From Sphingobium lactosutens DS20 (GTDB lineage Bacteria; Pseudomonadota; Alphaproteobacteria; Sphingomonadales; Sphingomonadaceae), in the NCBI RefSeq assembly GCF_000445105.1, contig NZ_ATDP01000089.1:62001-126000 (forward strand): a DNA stretch of 64,000 bases, read 5' to 3'. The notes beneath the pieces were generated by a model. It worked only from the letters and a program-made list of their open reading frames with translations. It was not told the DNA's origin and did not search any database. Made by a program: the position numbers and the translations under genes. Shown here piece by piece: positions 1 through 8,430 of the stretch; within the stretch, counting starts at the first letter, position 1, and every line of letters starts with the position of its first letter.

Positions 1-155
1 ATGTCGGGATGCTCCGCGACTACGCGATAAGCCTCTTCGAGTGCTGTTACGAAGCTGAGTGCGATGTCCGGCCCGGCCTCGCGCGCATAATGGTCGATGG
101 CGTCTTCGACATCGCGATGAGCCTTGTCGCGGGGGACGACCCGCTTGACGGTCAT
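1..155 (-). CDS. parE: ParE-family toxin, 3' end cut by window edge
   Basis: First 51 residues of a RelE/ParE-type toxin, the part of a type II toxin-antitoxin pair that is neutralised by direct binding of the antitoxin. The visible N-terminus runs M-T-V-K-R-V-V-P-R-D-K-A-H-R-D-V-E-D-A-I-D-H-Y and has the family layout of a first beta strand followed by two helices with an H-Y pair. Its ATG (155-153) overlaps the antitoxin stop as ATGA, so translation is coupled. The C-terminal strands and catalytic surface lie outside the window, so activity cannot be judged. Confidence 0.75.
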   Translation of the reverse strand, partial: MTVKRVVPRDKAHRDVEDAIDHYAREAGPDIALSFVTALEEAYRVVAEHPD

Positions 156-385
156 GCAGCGCGGTGAGCCCGCGCGCGTAGCCCCTCGAAATAGTCGTCA
201 TCCGCCGGGGCGCCCGGCGCCGATTGTGCGCCGTCGAGCAACAACCGTCGCAGCCGTTGGCGGTCCTGATCCTTGCGGATCAACTCGCGCACATATTCGC
301 TGCTCGTACCGTAGCCGCGTCCTACGACTTGTTCGTCCACGAAAGCCTTGAGGGTGTCAGGCAACGAAATGTTCATCGTGCTCAT
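152..385 (-). CDS. parD: ParD/CopG-type antitoxin
   Basis: A 77-residue ribbon-helix-helix antitoxin. It opens with MSTMNISLPDTLKAFVDEQV, the N-terminal beta strand and first helix typical of ParD, followed by GYGTSSEYVRELIRKDQ, where the S-S-E-Y-V-R-E-L-I motif is the family signature. The acidic C-terminal tail (ADDDYFEGLRARA) would wrap the toxin. I took the ATG at 385 because homology starts there; the frame stays open upstream into unrelated sequence. It probably autoregulates the parDE promoter. The toxin gene follows with an ATGA overlap. Confidence 0.85.
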   Translation of the reverse strand: MSTMNISLPDTLKAFVDEQVVGRGYGTSSEYVRELIRKDQDRQRLRRLLLDGAQSAPGAPADDDYFEGLRARAHRAA

Positions 386-479
386 AGTCGCCGATATAGC
401 CGGTTTGGCAAAATTTGGCAAGATGGGTGTGTCACGCAATGGGTTGGCGGCGTGCCTTCGATCATGCACCAATTCACGA

Positions 480-790
480 ATGAAGGCACACTGACAATAG
501 TCGTGAATGGCGTCGAGATGGTCACGCGCTTCCGGCGCGAAGATAATGGAATGGAACATGTTCAGCCGTGCCTGGCGGCCCGTTCGTGGCGTCCGGCCAG
601 TCCGGTGCGCACGTCTTCGGGAGAAATCCCCCCGTACCTCGTTCGCGTCCGTGTGAGCCTGTAGTAGGATCGGCGGACGGGCCACCCTGCCGGGAGCGAC
701 CAATTCGCCCCCTGCGCCTCGAGTATCTGGGGGGACACGTGCCGGCATGTCGTTCGGCAGCGCCACGCTGAGCTGTTCGGTTGTCCGCAT
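480..790 (-). pseudogene. Decayed second parDE pair
   Basis: Remnants of another toxin-antitoxin pair just upstream of the intact one. At 790 an ATG begins MRTTEQLSVALPNDMPARV, a good ParD N-terminus. The frame is then lost, and a plausible ParD C-terminus (SPEDVRTGLAGRHERAARHG, stop at 562) lies in another frame. Three bases later an ATG at 559 starts MFHSIIFAPEARDHLDAIHDY, a ParE N-terminus, which becomes unrelated sequence near 480. The antitoxin has a frame break and the toxin lacks its C-terminal two thirds, so the pair should be inactive. Confidence 0.6.
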
Positions 791-964
791 GAATCAGCGC
801 TCCTTATGGATCTGATTTGATCTGTTTCGCGCGCGCCTGGCCGTGCGCGCCCTCGAAACTCGCCCAAATCGCCATCGAGCGCCCAATCGCGAGGATCGAT
901 GCACCCCAATGGAGGAGAGCGGGAAGGGGACAGGAAGATTGTCCTGTTGTCCCAAGAGGTACCC
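791..964. other. Gene-free leader of the methyltransferase-helicase gene
   Basis: No coding sequence is supported here; the open frames on both strands are unrelated to known families. The segment should hold promoters for the large gene at 965 and possibly for the decayed parDE pair. A short direct repeat (GATCTGATTTGATCTG, near 810) is visible, but I assign it no role. A second in-frame ATG at 899 has a weaker context. Confidence 0.4.
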
Positions 965-3900
965 ATGAACTTGCCCCAGCTTGCCTTGTCGCAGACCCGA
1001 GACAGCGCTGCATGCCTGTCCGACGTCGCCCGGACTGTTTGCCAACGCCTGCGCAACGGCGCTCCCGTCAGTCGCCAGGGCCTCAAGCGATTGATGACCG
1101 AGGCTTTCGGCGACGACGATGCCGGCGGCCTATGGTCGATGCGCGACGCCTATGACGCATTGGAAACCGCCCAGGTCCTGCTTCTCGCCGATCCGCAAAA
1201 CCCGCTCCTGGGCGGCACGCCGACCGATATTTTCGAACGCCTGCGGCAGTTCGAGCGCGGTTTGCCGACCCAGACCTACCGTTCGGAAAAGCAGGTCGAT
1301 CTCCAGCAGTTCAGCACGCCGATCACCCTGGCCTGGCTCGTGGCCATGGCGGCGCGCTGCGGACCGGACGATATGCTGCTTGAACCCTCGGCCGGCACCG
1401 GCATGCTGGCGGTCCACGGCCTGCGGGCGGGCGCGCATCTGCTTCTCAACGAACATGATCCGGCGCGTGCCGACCTCCTGTCCCACAATCTCGGCCAGAT
1501 TGTCACCCGCCATGATGGCGAACATATCCATGATCTGCTGATCAACGAGCGGCAGCCGACGCTGGCGCTGATCAACCCGCCCTTCAGCCGCAGCAACGGA
1601 CGAGGGATCGACCGCCATGCCGGCGCGCGCCATCTGCGCGCGGCTCTGGCTTGTCTCGCGCCGGGCGGGCGATGCGTCGCCATCATGCCGACCAGCTTCT
1701 CACCCGAGGGCTCGGCAGCGCTTGGCTATAATGCCGTCGCCGAGCTTGTGCCGCCCCACGTCGAACTTACCGTTTCGGGCAGTCCCTATGCCAAACATGG
1801 CACGGGGATCGATGTAAGGTTGCTGGTCTTCGACAAGGGATGGACCGGCACGCCCGAGCGCCACTTCGCCAGTAACATCGACGCGGCGCTGCGCCTCGTG
1901 CTTGCCATGCCCGATCGACTCGATCCCGTGCCGCCGCCGCCGCTTGCGCCGCCGCCGGCCGCCGCTGCACCCCGTTCACTTATCCCCGCCGCCCCATCGC
2001 CCGCCATGCTCTTCGCGCGCATGAACGGCCAAAGGCTTGCGCCACCCTCGCGGATCGCCGCCACGGCAGATGAGGCGCGACCGATCAGCTATGCCGCACA
2101 CCAGACGCCGCTTGCGCCTGGCGAGACCGTGGGCATTTATTCCGCATGGCGCCTCGCGCGCATCGCCATCGAAAATGCTTCCCGGCATCCCGATGACCTG
2201 GTTGAATCCATCGCCATGGCTTCGGTGTCGCTGCCGGTACCGCGCTACCAGCCAATACTCCAGGACCGGGCGACCAGGGCCCTGTCGGAGGCGCAACTTG
2301 AAACCATCATCTATGCGGGCGGAGCGCATGAGCGCGATCTGACCGGTCGTTTCTCGGCCAATCTGGCGGGCGATCGACTGATCGAGGACAGCGATGGCCA
2401 ACTCTATCGCACCGGCTTCTTCATCGCCGATGGCACCGGGGTCGGCAAGGGCCGCGAGGCGGCCGGTATCATTCTCGACCAGTGGAACCGCGGCAATCGC
2501 CGCGCGATCTGGATTTCCATGGCGGCCCTCATCGAGGACGCACGGCGCGACTGGACCGCATTGGGCGGTCTCGCCATCGATATCCAGCCGATCGCCAATT
2601 TCCCTTTAGGCAAGCCGATCGCGATGGAAAGCGGGATCGTCTTCCTGACCTATGCCGCCCTGCGCTCCGCACGCCATGACGCCGCATCGCGCCTGCAGCA
2701 ATTGCTGGACTGGACCGGCGAGGACTTTGGCGGCGTGATCGTCTTCGACGAATCCCATGCCATGGCCCATGCCGGCGGAACGGAGACGGATTTCGGGAAG
2801 GCGCATGGGTCGGAACAGGGTCTGGCGGGCGTTCGGTTGCAAAATGCCCTGCCACGAGCCCGCATTCTCTACATGTCCGCCACCGGCGCGGCCAGGCCCG
2901 AGAACCTCTCCTATGCCGTTCGCCTTGGCCTGTGGGGCCCCGGCACGGCCTTTCCCACGCGCGACATGTTCATGAAGGCGATGGAGGAGGGGGGCATTGC
3001 GGCGCTTGAGGTCGTTTGCCGGGATCTCAAGGCAATGGGCCTCTATACCGCCCGGGCCCTGAGCTTCGCAGGCGTCGAATATGAACCGCTCGAACATGTG
3101 CTGACACCCGAACAGGTCGCGATCTACGACGCCTATGCGGACAGCTGGGCGATCATCCACCGCGGACTTCGCGATGTACTGGCCGAGATCGGTATCGTCG
3201 ACCGGATATCGGGCAAGACGCAGAACGCGCGGGCGCGCGGATCGGCGCTAAGCGCCTTCGAATCGGCCAAGCTGAGATTCTTTTCCAGCCTTCTTGTGAG
3301 CCTGAAAATTCCCTCGCTCATCAAGGCAATCGAACAGGAACTGGCGTCGGACAATGCCGTGCTGGTGCAACTCGCAAGCACGGGCGAGGCCATCATGGAT
3401 CGCCGGCTCTCCGAACTCTCCCCGCAAGAACGGGCAATGATGGATGTCCAGGTTTCGCCCAAAGAGACTCTTATCGACTATTTGAAGAATGCCTTTCCCA
3501 TCCGCCAGATGCGGGTCTTTCGTGCGGACGATGGCGCCGTGCGTGCCGAACCGATGACCGATGCGGAGGGTAATCCGGTGCTGTGCAGGCAGGCGATCGC
3601 TGCTCGCGACGCAATGATCGAGGATCTGTGCGCGCTCCCCGCGATTCCCACCGCGCTGGACGCCCTGATCGCACATTTTGGAACCGACCGCGTCGCCGAG
3701 ATCACCGGACGCTCGCGGCGCATCGTGACCGACGTCACCGGAAAGCAGAAGATCGAGAGGCGGGGCGCCCGCGCCAACGTCCTCGAAGTCCAGGCATTCC
3801 AGAATGGAAACAAGCCGATCGCCGCCTTTTCGCTTGCGGGCAGCACCGGCCGGTCCATGCATTCCGATCGGAACTGCCCGACCGCTCACCGCCGGCGCGC

Positions 3901-5245
3901 GCATTTTCTTCTCGAGCTGGGCTTCCGCATCCTCTCGGCCGTACAGGGCTTCGGGCGCAGTCATCGCACCAATCAGATGACCGCGCCTGTCTATCGCCCG
4001 CTCACCACCGATTGCCGCGGCGAGCGCCGCTTCCTCAGCACCATCATCCGGGGTCTCGAAGCCTTGGGCGCCTTGACCAGGGGGCAGCGCCAGACTGGAT
4101 CGCAGAACCTCTTCGATCCGTCCGACAATCTGGAATCGGACTATGCTCGCGACGCACTCACGCAGTGGTTCCATCTTCTCTACGAGGGCAAGCTGCGCAG
4201 CGTCTCGCTCGACGCCTTTCAGGCGATGACGGGACTTGAGCTGTGCGACGAGGGCGGGGAACTGCTCGAGCGCCTGCCTCCTATCCATCGCTGGCTCAAC
4301 CGCATCCTGGCGCTGCGGATCGCCACCCAGAACAGCATATTCGAGGAGTTTCTGGGACTGGTCGAGGATCGCGTCGAAGCAGCGCGCACGGCAGGCACAC
4401 TGGACCTGGGCATCGAGACCATCCGCGCCGACCGCATGGACCTGCTGTCCGATCAACTCTTGCGAACCGATCCCGTGACCGGGGCCGAGACGAGGCTATT
4501 GCGCCTGGAACTGCACCGGCGGCCTCCGATCACCAGCTGGGCCATGCTCCAGCTCGAATGCAAGGATGCGGACGATATCGCCTGGCTTCGCAATGCCCGC
4601 TCCGGTCGCGTGGCGCTGCGCGTGCCGACATGGCCGGGCCAGGACGAAGAGGGCAACTGGATCGAGCGATGCTATCTTATTCGTCCCACCGGCCAGTCCC
4701 GCATGGAGGTAGCAGCTCTGGCGGCCAGCTACTGGAGCGAGATCGACCGCGACACATTCCAGCTCCTCTGGGAGCAGGAGGCCGCCGAAGCCGGCAGGAA
4801 TCTTCTGGTCGAGAGGATTACCCTCGCGACCGGTCTCCTGTTGCCCGTCTGGAACAAGCTGCCCGAGGATGATGTGCGCGTGTGGCGGATCGACGATGGC
4901 GCCGGCACGTCGATCCTGGGACGTATCATCCATCCGGCCGCCATCGAACGGATCGAAAGGGAATTCGGACTCGATGGCGGCATTGCCCTTGGTCCTGAAG
5001 AAATCATCGCCGGCGCGCGTGCGGGCAGCGGCGTTCCGATCCCCGGACTTGGGCCCGCAAGGCTTGTGCGCGTTCATGTCAACGACAGTCCCCGTTTCGA
5101 GATCCGCGACTATCGCCCGGAAGACCGCAACTGGCTGAAGGCAAGCGGCGCCTTCAGCGAGGTGGTGCAATTCAAGACAAGATTGTTCCTGTCGCCGGAA
5201 CGCGCACAAGATATACTTGCCAGGATCATCGCCGAGCGCCGCTGA
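965..5245 (+). CDS. Methyltransferase-helicase fusion, strawberry-notch/DarB type
   Basis: A 1426-residue two-domain protein. The N-terminal part carries SAM-methyltransferase motif I (LLEPSAGTGMLAVHG, about residue 138) and motif IV NPPF (LALINPPFSRSN, about 203) of N6-adenine DNA methylases. A superfamily 2 helicase follows, with a Walker A-like GTGVGKGREAA (about 490), Walker B DESH (VIVFDESHAMAHA, about 596) and motif VI GFGRSHRTNQ (about 995). Strawberry-notch-type helicases fused to methylases are common on proteobacterial plasmids; phage P1 DarB, an anti-restriction protein injected with DNA, has the same architecture. I chose ATG 965 for its AGAGG ribosome site; ATG 899 is an alternative. 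It stands alone, with a convergent mucR downstream. A role in protecting or marking incoming DNA is inference. Confidence 0.85.
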   Translation: MNLPQLALSQTRDSAACLSDVARTVCQRLRNGAPVSRQGLKRLMTEAFGDDDAGGLWSMRDAYDALETAQVLLLADPQNPLLGGTPTDIFERLRQFERGLPTQTYRSEKQVDLQQFSTPITLAWLVAMAARCGPDDMLLEPSAGTGMLAVHGLRAGAHLLLNEHDPARADLLSHNLGQIVTRHDGEHIHDLLINERQPTLALINPPFSRSNGRGIDRHAGARHLRAALACLAPGGRCVAIMPTSFSPEGSAALGYNAVAELVPPHVELTVSGSPYAKHGTGIDVRLLVFDKGWTGTPERHFASNIDAALRLVLAMPDRLDPVPPPPLAPPPAAAAPRSLIPAAPSPAMLFARMNGQRLAPPSRIAATADEARPISYAAHQTPLAPGETVGIYSAWRLARIAIENASRHPDDLVESIAMASVSLPVPRYQPILQDRATRALSEAQLETIIYAGGAHERDLTGRFSANLAGDRLIEDSDGQLYRTGFFIADGTGVGKGREAAGIILDQWNRGNRRAIWISMAALIEDARRDWTALGGLAIDIQPIANFPLGKPIAMESGIVFLTYAALRSARHDAASRLQQLLDWTGEDFGGVIVFDESHAMAHAGGTETDFGKAHGSEQGLAGVRLQNALPRARILYMSATGAARPENLSYAVRLGLWGPGTAFPTRDMFMKAMEEGGIAALEVVCRDLKAMGLYTARALSFAGVEYEPLEHVLTPEQVAIYDAYADSWAIIHRGLRDVLAEIGIVDRISGKTQNARARGSALSAFESAKLRFFSSLLVSLKIPSLIKAIEQELASDNAVLVQLASTGEAIMDRRLSELSPQERAMMDVQVSPKETLIDYLKNAFPIRQMRVFRADDGAVRAEPMTDAEGNPVLCRQAIAARDAMIEDLCALPAIPTALDALIAHFGTDRVAEITGRSRRIVTDVTGKQKIERRGARANVLEVQAFQNGNKPIAAFSLAGSTGRSMHSDRNCPTAHRRRAHFLLELGFRILSAVQGFGRSHRTNQMTAPVYRPLTTDCRGERRFLSTIIRGLEALGALTRGQRQTGSQNLFDPSDNLESDYARDALTQWFHLLYEGKLRSVSLDAFQAMTGLELCDEGGELLERLPPIHRWLNRILALRIATQNSIFEEFLGLVEDRVEAARTAGTLDLGIETIRADRMDLLSDQLLRTDPVTGAETRLLRLELHRRPPITSWAMLQLECKDADDIAWLRNARSGRVALRVPTWPGQDEEGNWIERCYLIRPTGQSRMEVAALAASYWSEIDRDTFQLLWEQEAAEAGRNLLVERITLATGLLLPVWNKLPEDDVRVWRIDDGAGTSILGRIIHPAAIERIEREFGLDGGIALGPEEIIAGARAGSGVPIPGLGPARLVRVHVNDSPRFEIRDYRPEDRNWLKASGAFSEVVQFKTRLFLSPERAQDILARIIAERR

Positions 5246-5264
5246 TCCCGGCTTCTCCCGGTCT

Positions 5265-5311
5265 GCGAAGCGGCAGTAGGCGAAGTGCGGCCTGTTTCCT
5301 CGCCGCTTCGC
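5265..5311. terminator. Dyad between convergent genes
   Basis: GCGAAGCGGC (5265-5274) pairs perfectly with GCCGCTTCGC (5302-5311) across a 27-base loop, in the 76-base gap between the convergent helicase and mucR genes. The position suits a bidirectional terminator, but there is no clean T run, so factor-dependent termination or another use is possible. Confidence 0.4.
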
Positions 5312-5321
5312 GAAAAGATCA

Positions 5322-6200
5322 TCATTCCGCCGGTGCCGGTGCCGGCGCCGGCGCCTTCGACGCAGCGCCATCCTGTTTGACTACTGCAACACGACGCCGG
5401 GGCGCTTTCGGCTTCGTGGATGGAGCGGCCTCCACGGCTGCGGCTTTCGCGACGGCCTTCTTCCTGGCTACCGGTTTTGCAGCTTCCGCCGCTGCCGGTG
5501 CGGTCGGAGCTTCCTCCACAGGGGCTGGCGGCGGGGACTTCGTCTTCGCCGGCGCCTTCTTCAACGTAGCCTTCTTCACCGACGGCTTCTTCGCGGGAGA
5601 TTTCTTTACGGCGTCTTTCCTGGCCACAGGCTTTGCCTTCGCAGTGGCCGCTTCGACCTGCACGGGCGCGGCTGCCGGCTCCGGCGTCGGTTCGGGTGCA
5701 GCGGTCCCGGCCTCACCGCCCAGCTCGACAGGAGCAGTCCGGGCACGGACGCGCCGGGATTTTTTCTCAGGGACAGGCGCCGCTTCGGTCGCCGACTTAG
5801 CGCCAACACGCCTTCCAAGACCGATCTGTGCAGCGACGGCGCGTCGATGCTCCGAATAGGCCGGCGCGATCATCGGATAATCCTTGGGAAGATTATAGCG
5901 TTCGCGGTATTCCTCCGGTGTCAGCCCGTTGGTCGCAAGATGCCGCTTCAGCGTCTTGTAGGGCTTGCCGTCGAGCATGCTGATGATGTGCTCACGCGAA
6001 CCCAGGCTTTTGCGGATCGACACAGCCGGAACATATTCGGGCGCCGCTGGTGTCTCAACCGTGGCTTTCCGTTCCAGGGCGTCACGGGTCGCTTCGATGA
6101 TCCCGGCAATATCGCCCGCCGGCACCTGATTGTTCGCGAAATAGGCGCTCAATAACTGCACCGTCATGGCGGTGAAATCGGGCTGCTCGGTGTCGGCCAC
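5322..6200 (-). CDS. MucR/Ros-family regulator with H1-like basic tail
   Basis: A 292-residue protein whose first ~130 residues are a MucR core: VSIRKSLGSREHIISMLDG, then YKTLKRHLATNGLTPEEY and YNLPKDYPMIAPAYSEHRR. MucR proteins bind AT-rich DNA and act as global silencers. The zinc site is altered: the usual Cys is Ser (IISMLDG) and the second His is Asn (HLATN), leaving only Asp and the first His. Residues ~134-292 are a Lys/Ala/Pro tail (for example KKSPAKKPSVKKATLKKAP) resembling histone H1 or AlgP tails. I chose GTG 6200 because AGGGAG sits seven bases upstream; ATG 6227 has no ribosome site. It diverges from the unknown genes starting at 6395. Confidence 0.85.
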   Translation of the reverse strand: MADTEQPDFTAMTVQLLSAYFANNQVPAGDIAGIIEATRDALERKATVETPAAPEYVPAVSIRKSLGSREHIISMLDGKPYKTLKRHLATNGLTPEEYRERYNLPKDYPMIAPAYSEHRRAVAAQIGLGRRVGAKSATEAAPVPEKKSRRVRARTAPVELGGEAGTAAPEPTPEPAAAPVQVEAATAKAKPVARKDAVKKSPAKKPSVKKATLKKAPAKTKSPPPAPVEEAPTAPAAAEAAKPVARKKAVAKAAAVEAAPSTKPKAPRRRVAVVKQDGAASKAPAPAPAPAE

Positions 6201-6394
6201 GGTAAACTCCCTGAACTGGAAGGCCATGAATGGCGGTGATTGTGGAGAACAAATTGGGGCAGACAGCTAAACGGGAATGCGCCGCTCATGCAAGCGCCCT
6301 GTGCATCGCGCTCGCATGGGTCCGAAAACGGGAAGGGGAGGAAGAGGGGAAGATCAGGACCGATTGAAGGTTCTGTTTCCAGGAAAGGCATAGC

Positions 6395-6880
6395 ATGGCC
6401 GACCGTGTATCCGCGCACATCATGATGGGGGGCGTGCTTGTTCGCTCCCGATATCCCGAGTTCGTCCAGGCTATCGGGAACGATAATCCGGCTATCGATT
6501 GGGATGGCACGCCGTTCAACCCTATAGATATCCCCATCGATACGCCCCTCGCGCTGATGGATCATGACGTCGCCAATGGTCGTTTCGAAGAGATCGAACA
6601 TGTCTGTCGCCGCCATGGTCTTCACTATGTTCGCTGGTCCGGCGGCTATCCCGGCAGCTTCCCGTCTGTTCGAATGCTTTACCTGGGCCATGGCGAACCA
6701 AAGCAAGTTCTGACAACCGAGGAGGACGAACAAGTCTTCCCGATCGAACGCATCAGGGAACTGGGAAGCATCGGCGCGATCGAAGCGGAATACCAGCTTG
6801 CTCGCATGAACCCGCCCCCGCTGGTCCTGGTCGATGACGATTCCAGCGATCCCGCTCTTTCGGAGACGGTCCATGGCTGA
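6395..6880 (+). CDS. Conserved plasmid protein of unknown function
   Basis: A 161-residue soluble acidic protein (starts MADRVSAHIMMGGVLVRSR) with no signal peptide, membrane segment or motif that I recognise. A ribosome site AGGAAAGG precedes the ATG. Its last codons overlap the next start by eight bases (ATG at 6873 inside it), so the two are translationally coupled. It is transcribed away from mucR and may be under its control. The repeated acidic and aromatic residues and lack of catalytic signature suggest a small binding or adaptor protein, but no function can be named. Confidence 0.7.
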   Translation: MADRVSAHIMMGGVLVRSRYPEFVQAIGNDNPAIDWDGTPFNPIDIPIDTPLALMDHDVANGRFEEIEHVCRRHGLHYVRWSGGYPGSFPSVRMLYLGHGEPKQVLTTEEDEQVFPIERIRELGSIGAIEAEYQLARMNPPPLVLVDDDSSDPALSETVHG

Positions 6881-7535
6881 TCATCATGTCCAGGGATCCT
6901 TCGCTTTTACCTGCGCTGCAGCCGAAAGAGCCCTGATCGAGGAGGCGTGGCAGCGTGCTGCCGACCTGCTGGGGGATTTCACACCCGGCGAACCGAGCGC
7001 GGCGTTTCTGGCCGCCTTCATGCCGACGGACCTCGCCAATCCGTTCAACGGCCTGCTCGCGATCTTCGATGATCCGGCCTTTCCCGATTTCGGCGCGGAG
7101 ATCCAGATTGAGGGCGATGCAGACTGTGTCGTCTCGATCTATGGAACCACGGACTTCCAGCCGGGTCCGATCGCCGCACTCATCCGCCATTGTTGCCAGG
7201 AGAGTTTGACGGCCAGACCCATCGGTTTCGACTGGAGCTATGCTTGTTCCCGCCCGCGTCGCGACAGCTTCGGGGGAGGGTGGTGCGCGATATTCGCCGA
7301 CCATGTCGAGTTCGGCACCACGCAGGAGCAACTGGCGCGACGACTGGCCAAATCCGCACCCATGCCAATGCGGGACCCGCCCGATCCATGGATCGACGAC
7401 CCCGACCACCCATCCGTCGACTGGGTAGCCGAGGTTCTGAATGGAGACACGCGTCTTGGCTATCTCGACTGGGCGATCGCTCGTGCTGACGCAGGCGACA
7501 ACGCCCACGCCCTGACTGCACCGCCGCCGGCCTGA
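6873..7535 (+). CDS. Hypothetical protein coupled to upstream gene
   Basis: A 220-residue soluble protein beginning MADHHVQGSFAFTCAAAER. I chose this ATG because it overlaps the previous stop and upstream codons in the frame lie inside the neighbour. It contains a central FDWSYACSRPRRDSFGGGW stretch and a Trp/Asp/Pro-rich end (DPPDPWIDDPDHPSVDW). A similar FDWAYVGRWLTESVDW stretch occurs in the unrelated-looking gene at 16511, so these plasmid genes may share a small domain. No enzyme or nucleic-acid-binding motif is visible. Confidence 0.7.
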   Translation: MADHHVQGSFAFTCAAAERALIEEAWQRAADLLGDFTPGEPSAAFLAAFMPTDLANPFNGLLAIFDDPAFPDFGAEIQIEGDADCVVSIYGTTDFQPGPIAALIRHCCQESLTARPIGFDWSYACSRPRRDSFGGGWCAIFADHVEFGTTQEQLARRLAKSAPMPMRDPPDPWIDDPDHPSVDWVAEVLNGDTRLGYLDWAIARADAGDNAHALTAPPPA

Positions 7536-7578
7536 CCGGCCCACTCCCCGAATTTTCTCGAAGCATAAGGACATTATC

Positions 7579-8283
7579 ATGACCGACGCCATCGCGCCGG
7601 GCGCTTCTGCGCGCCTGTATAGCCAGACCGAACATGATGAACGCGGGAACTTCCACTATGAAGGCGACCTTTATCGCGCCGGTGAAGCACTGCCGTCACT
7701 TGCCTCGCGGATCGAACACCATCTGGCCGGGCATTTCGCTACAACCACCTTCGCGATCCGCACCGAGAAATTTGCCGGGGGGCGCAAGGTCATCGCGGAG
7801 ATCCTCGATGCCTCGAACGACCTGACCGGCCGCGACGCGCAGAACGCCTTCATCGTCGAGATACGCGATCAGATGGAACGGTTCGGATTCACGAGGACGA
7901 ATCCGCTGCAAGATTTCTGGTCATGCAGTTTCTATTGCGACGTGCGCATAGGCCAGGCCTATTGGGCGGCGTTGGCAAAGCGCCAGGGCAGCCGCAATCC
8001 GGTCGATACGGTGATATCGCTGGCGGCGTTCAAGAAGCGGATCAAAGCTGGTGACAGGCTGAAACTGGTCGACGCGCCGGCCGGTCATCGCCTGCTTGGG
8101 ACGACCCGCGAGATCACGAAGGTGCGCTCGGGTGACCTGATCCTCGAAGGACGCTCCTATCTCAGCTGTCCGCGGGCATCGGCTTTTGCCTGTGACGGTC
8201 GCCTGATCCGGATCGCCATCGGCTCGGAATATGGTCCGGATGATCATTTGCTGTACGAGTGGATTCGCCGACAGGCCGCCTGA
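7579..8283 (+). CDS. Hypothetical protein
   Basis: A 234-residue protein (starts MTDAIAPGASARLYSQTEHD) with an AAGGA ribosome site. The first part (about residues 20-110) is rich in charged and aromatic residues and includes HYEGDLYRAGEALPSLASRI. The second part (about 140-230, AAFKKRIKAGDRLKLVDAPA) is beta-rich and resembles a small barrel, followed by EYGPDDHLLYEW. It lies in the same direction as its neighbours with a 43-base gap, so it probably belongs to one transcript with them. I do not recognise the family. Confidence 0.7.
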   Translation: MTDAIAPGASARLYSQTEHDERGNFHYEGDLYRAGEALPSLASRIEHHLAGHFATTTFAIRTEKFAGGRKVIAEILDASNDLTGRDAQNAFIVEIRDQMERFGFTRTNPLQDFWSCSFYCDVRIGQAYWAALAKRQGSRNPVDTVISLAAFKKRIKAGDRLKLVDAPAGHRLLGTTREITKVRSGDLILEGRSYLSCPRASAFACDGRLIRIAIGSEYGPDDHLLYEWIRRQAA

Positions 8284-8430
8284 GCAGGGCCCTATCATCC
8301 GCGCCTGCGCCTCGTACTCCGCGCGAAATCCCGGGCGCTCGCACAAAGCGCATCGCAGAAGAACCCGCTGCAATGGGGCTATCAGCCCACGCGGGCCCGA
8401 ACCTGCCTCATCTCCGACCCGGAGGCTCCG

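Noticed and set aside
152..790. A single 212-residue minus-strand protein
   Set aside because: The frame joins a ParD N-terminus, unrelated sequence, a ParE N-terminus and a complete second ParD. The real antitoxin starts at 385 with its own toxin overlap.
3248..4456. A 402-residue minus-strand ORF inside the helicase gene
   Set aside because: It mirrors the coding strand in a GC-rich gene with clear family motifs on the plus strand; its own translation has no recognisable domain.
5377..5859. A plus-strand Ala/Phe/Gly-rich ORF opposite the mucR tail
   Set aside because: Its composition is a reflection of the Lys/Ala/Pro codons of the MucR tail on the other strand; it has no ribosome site.
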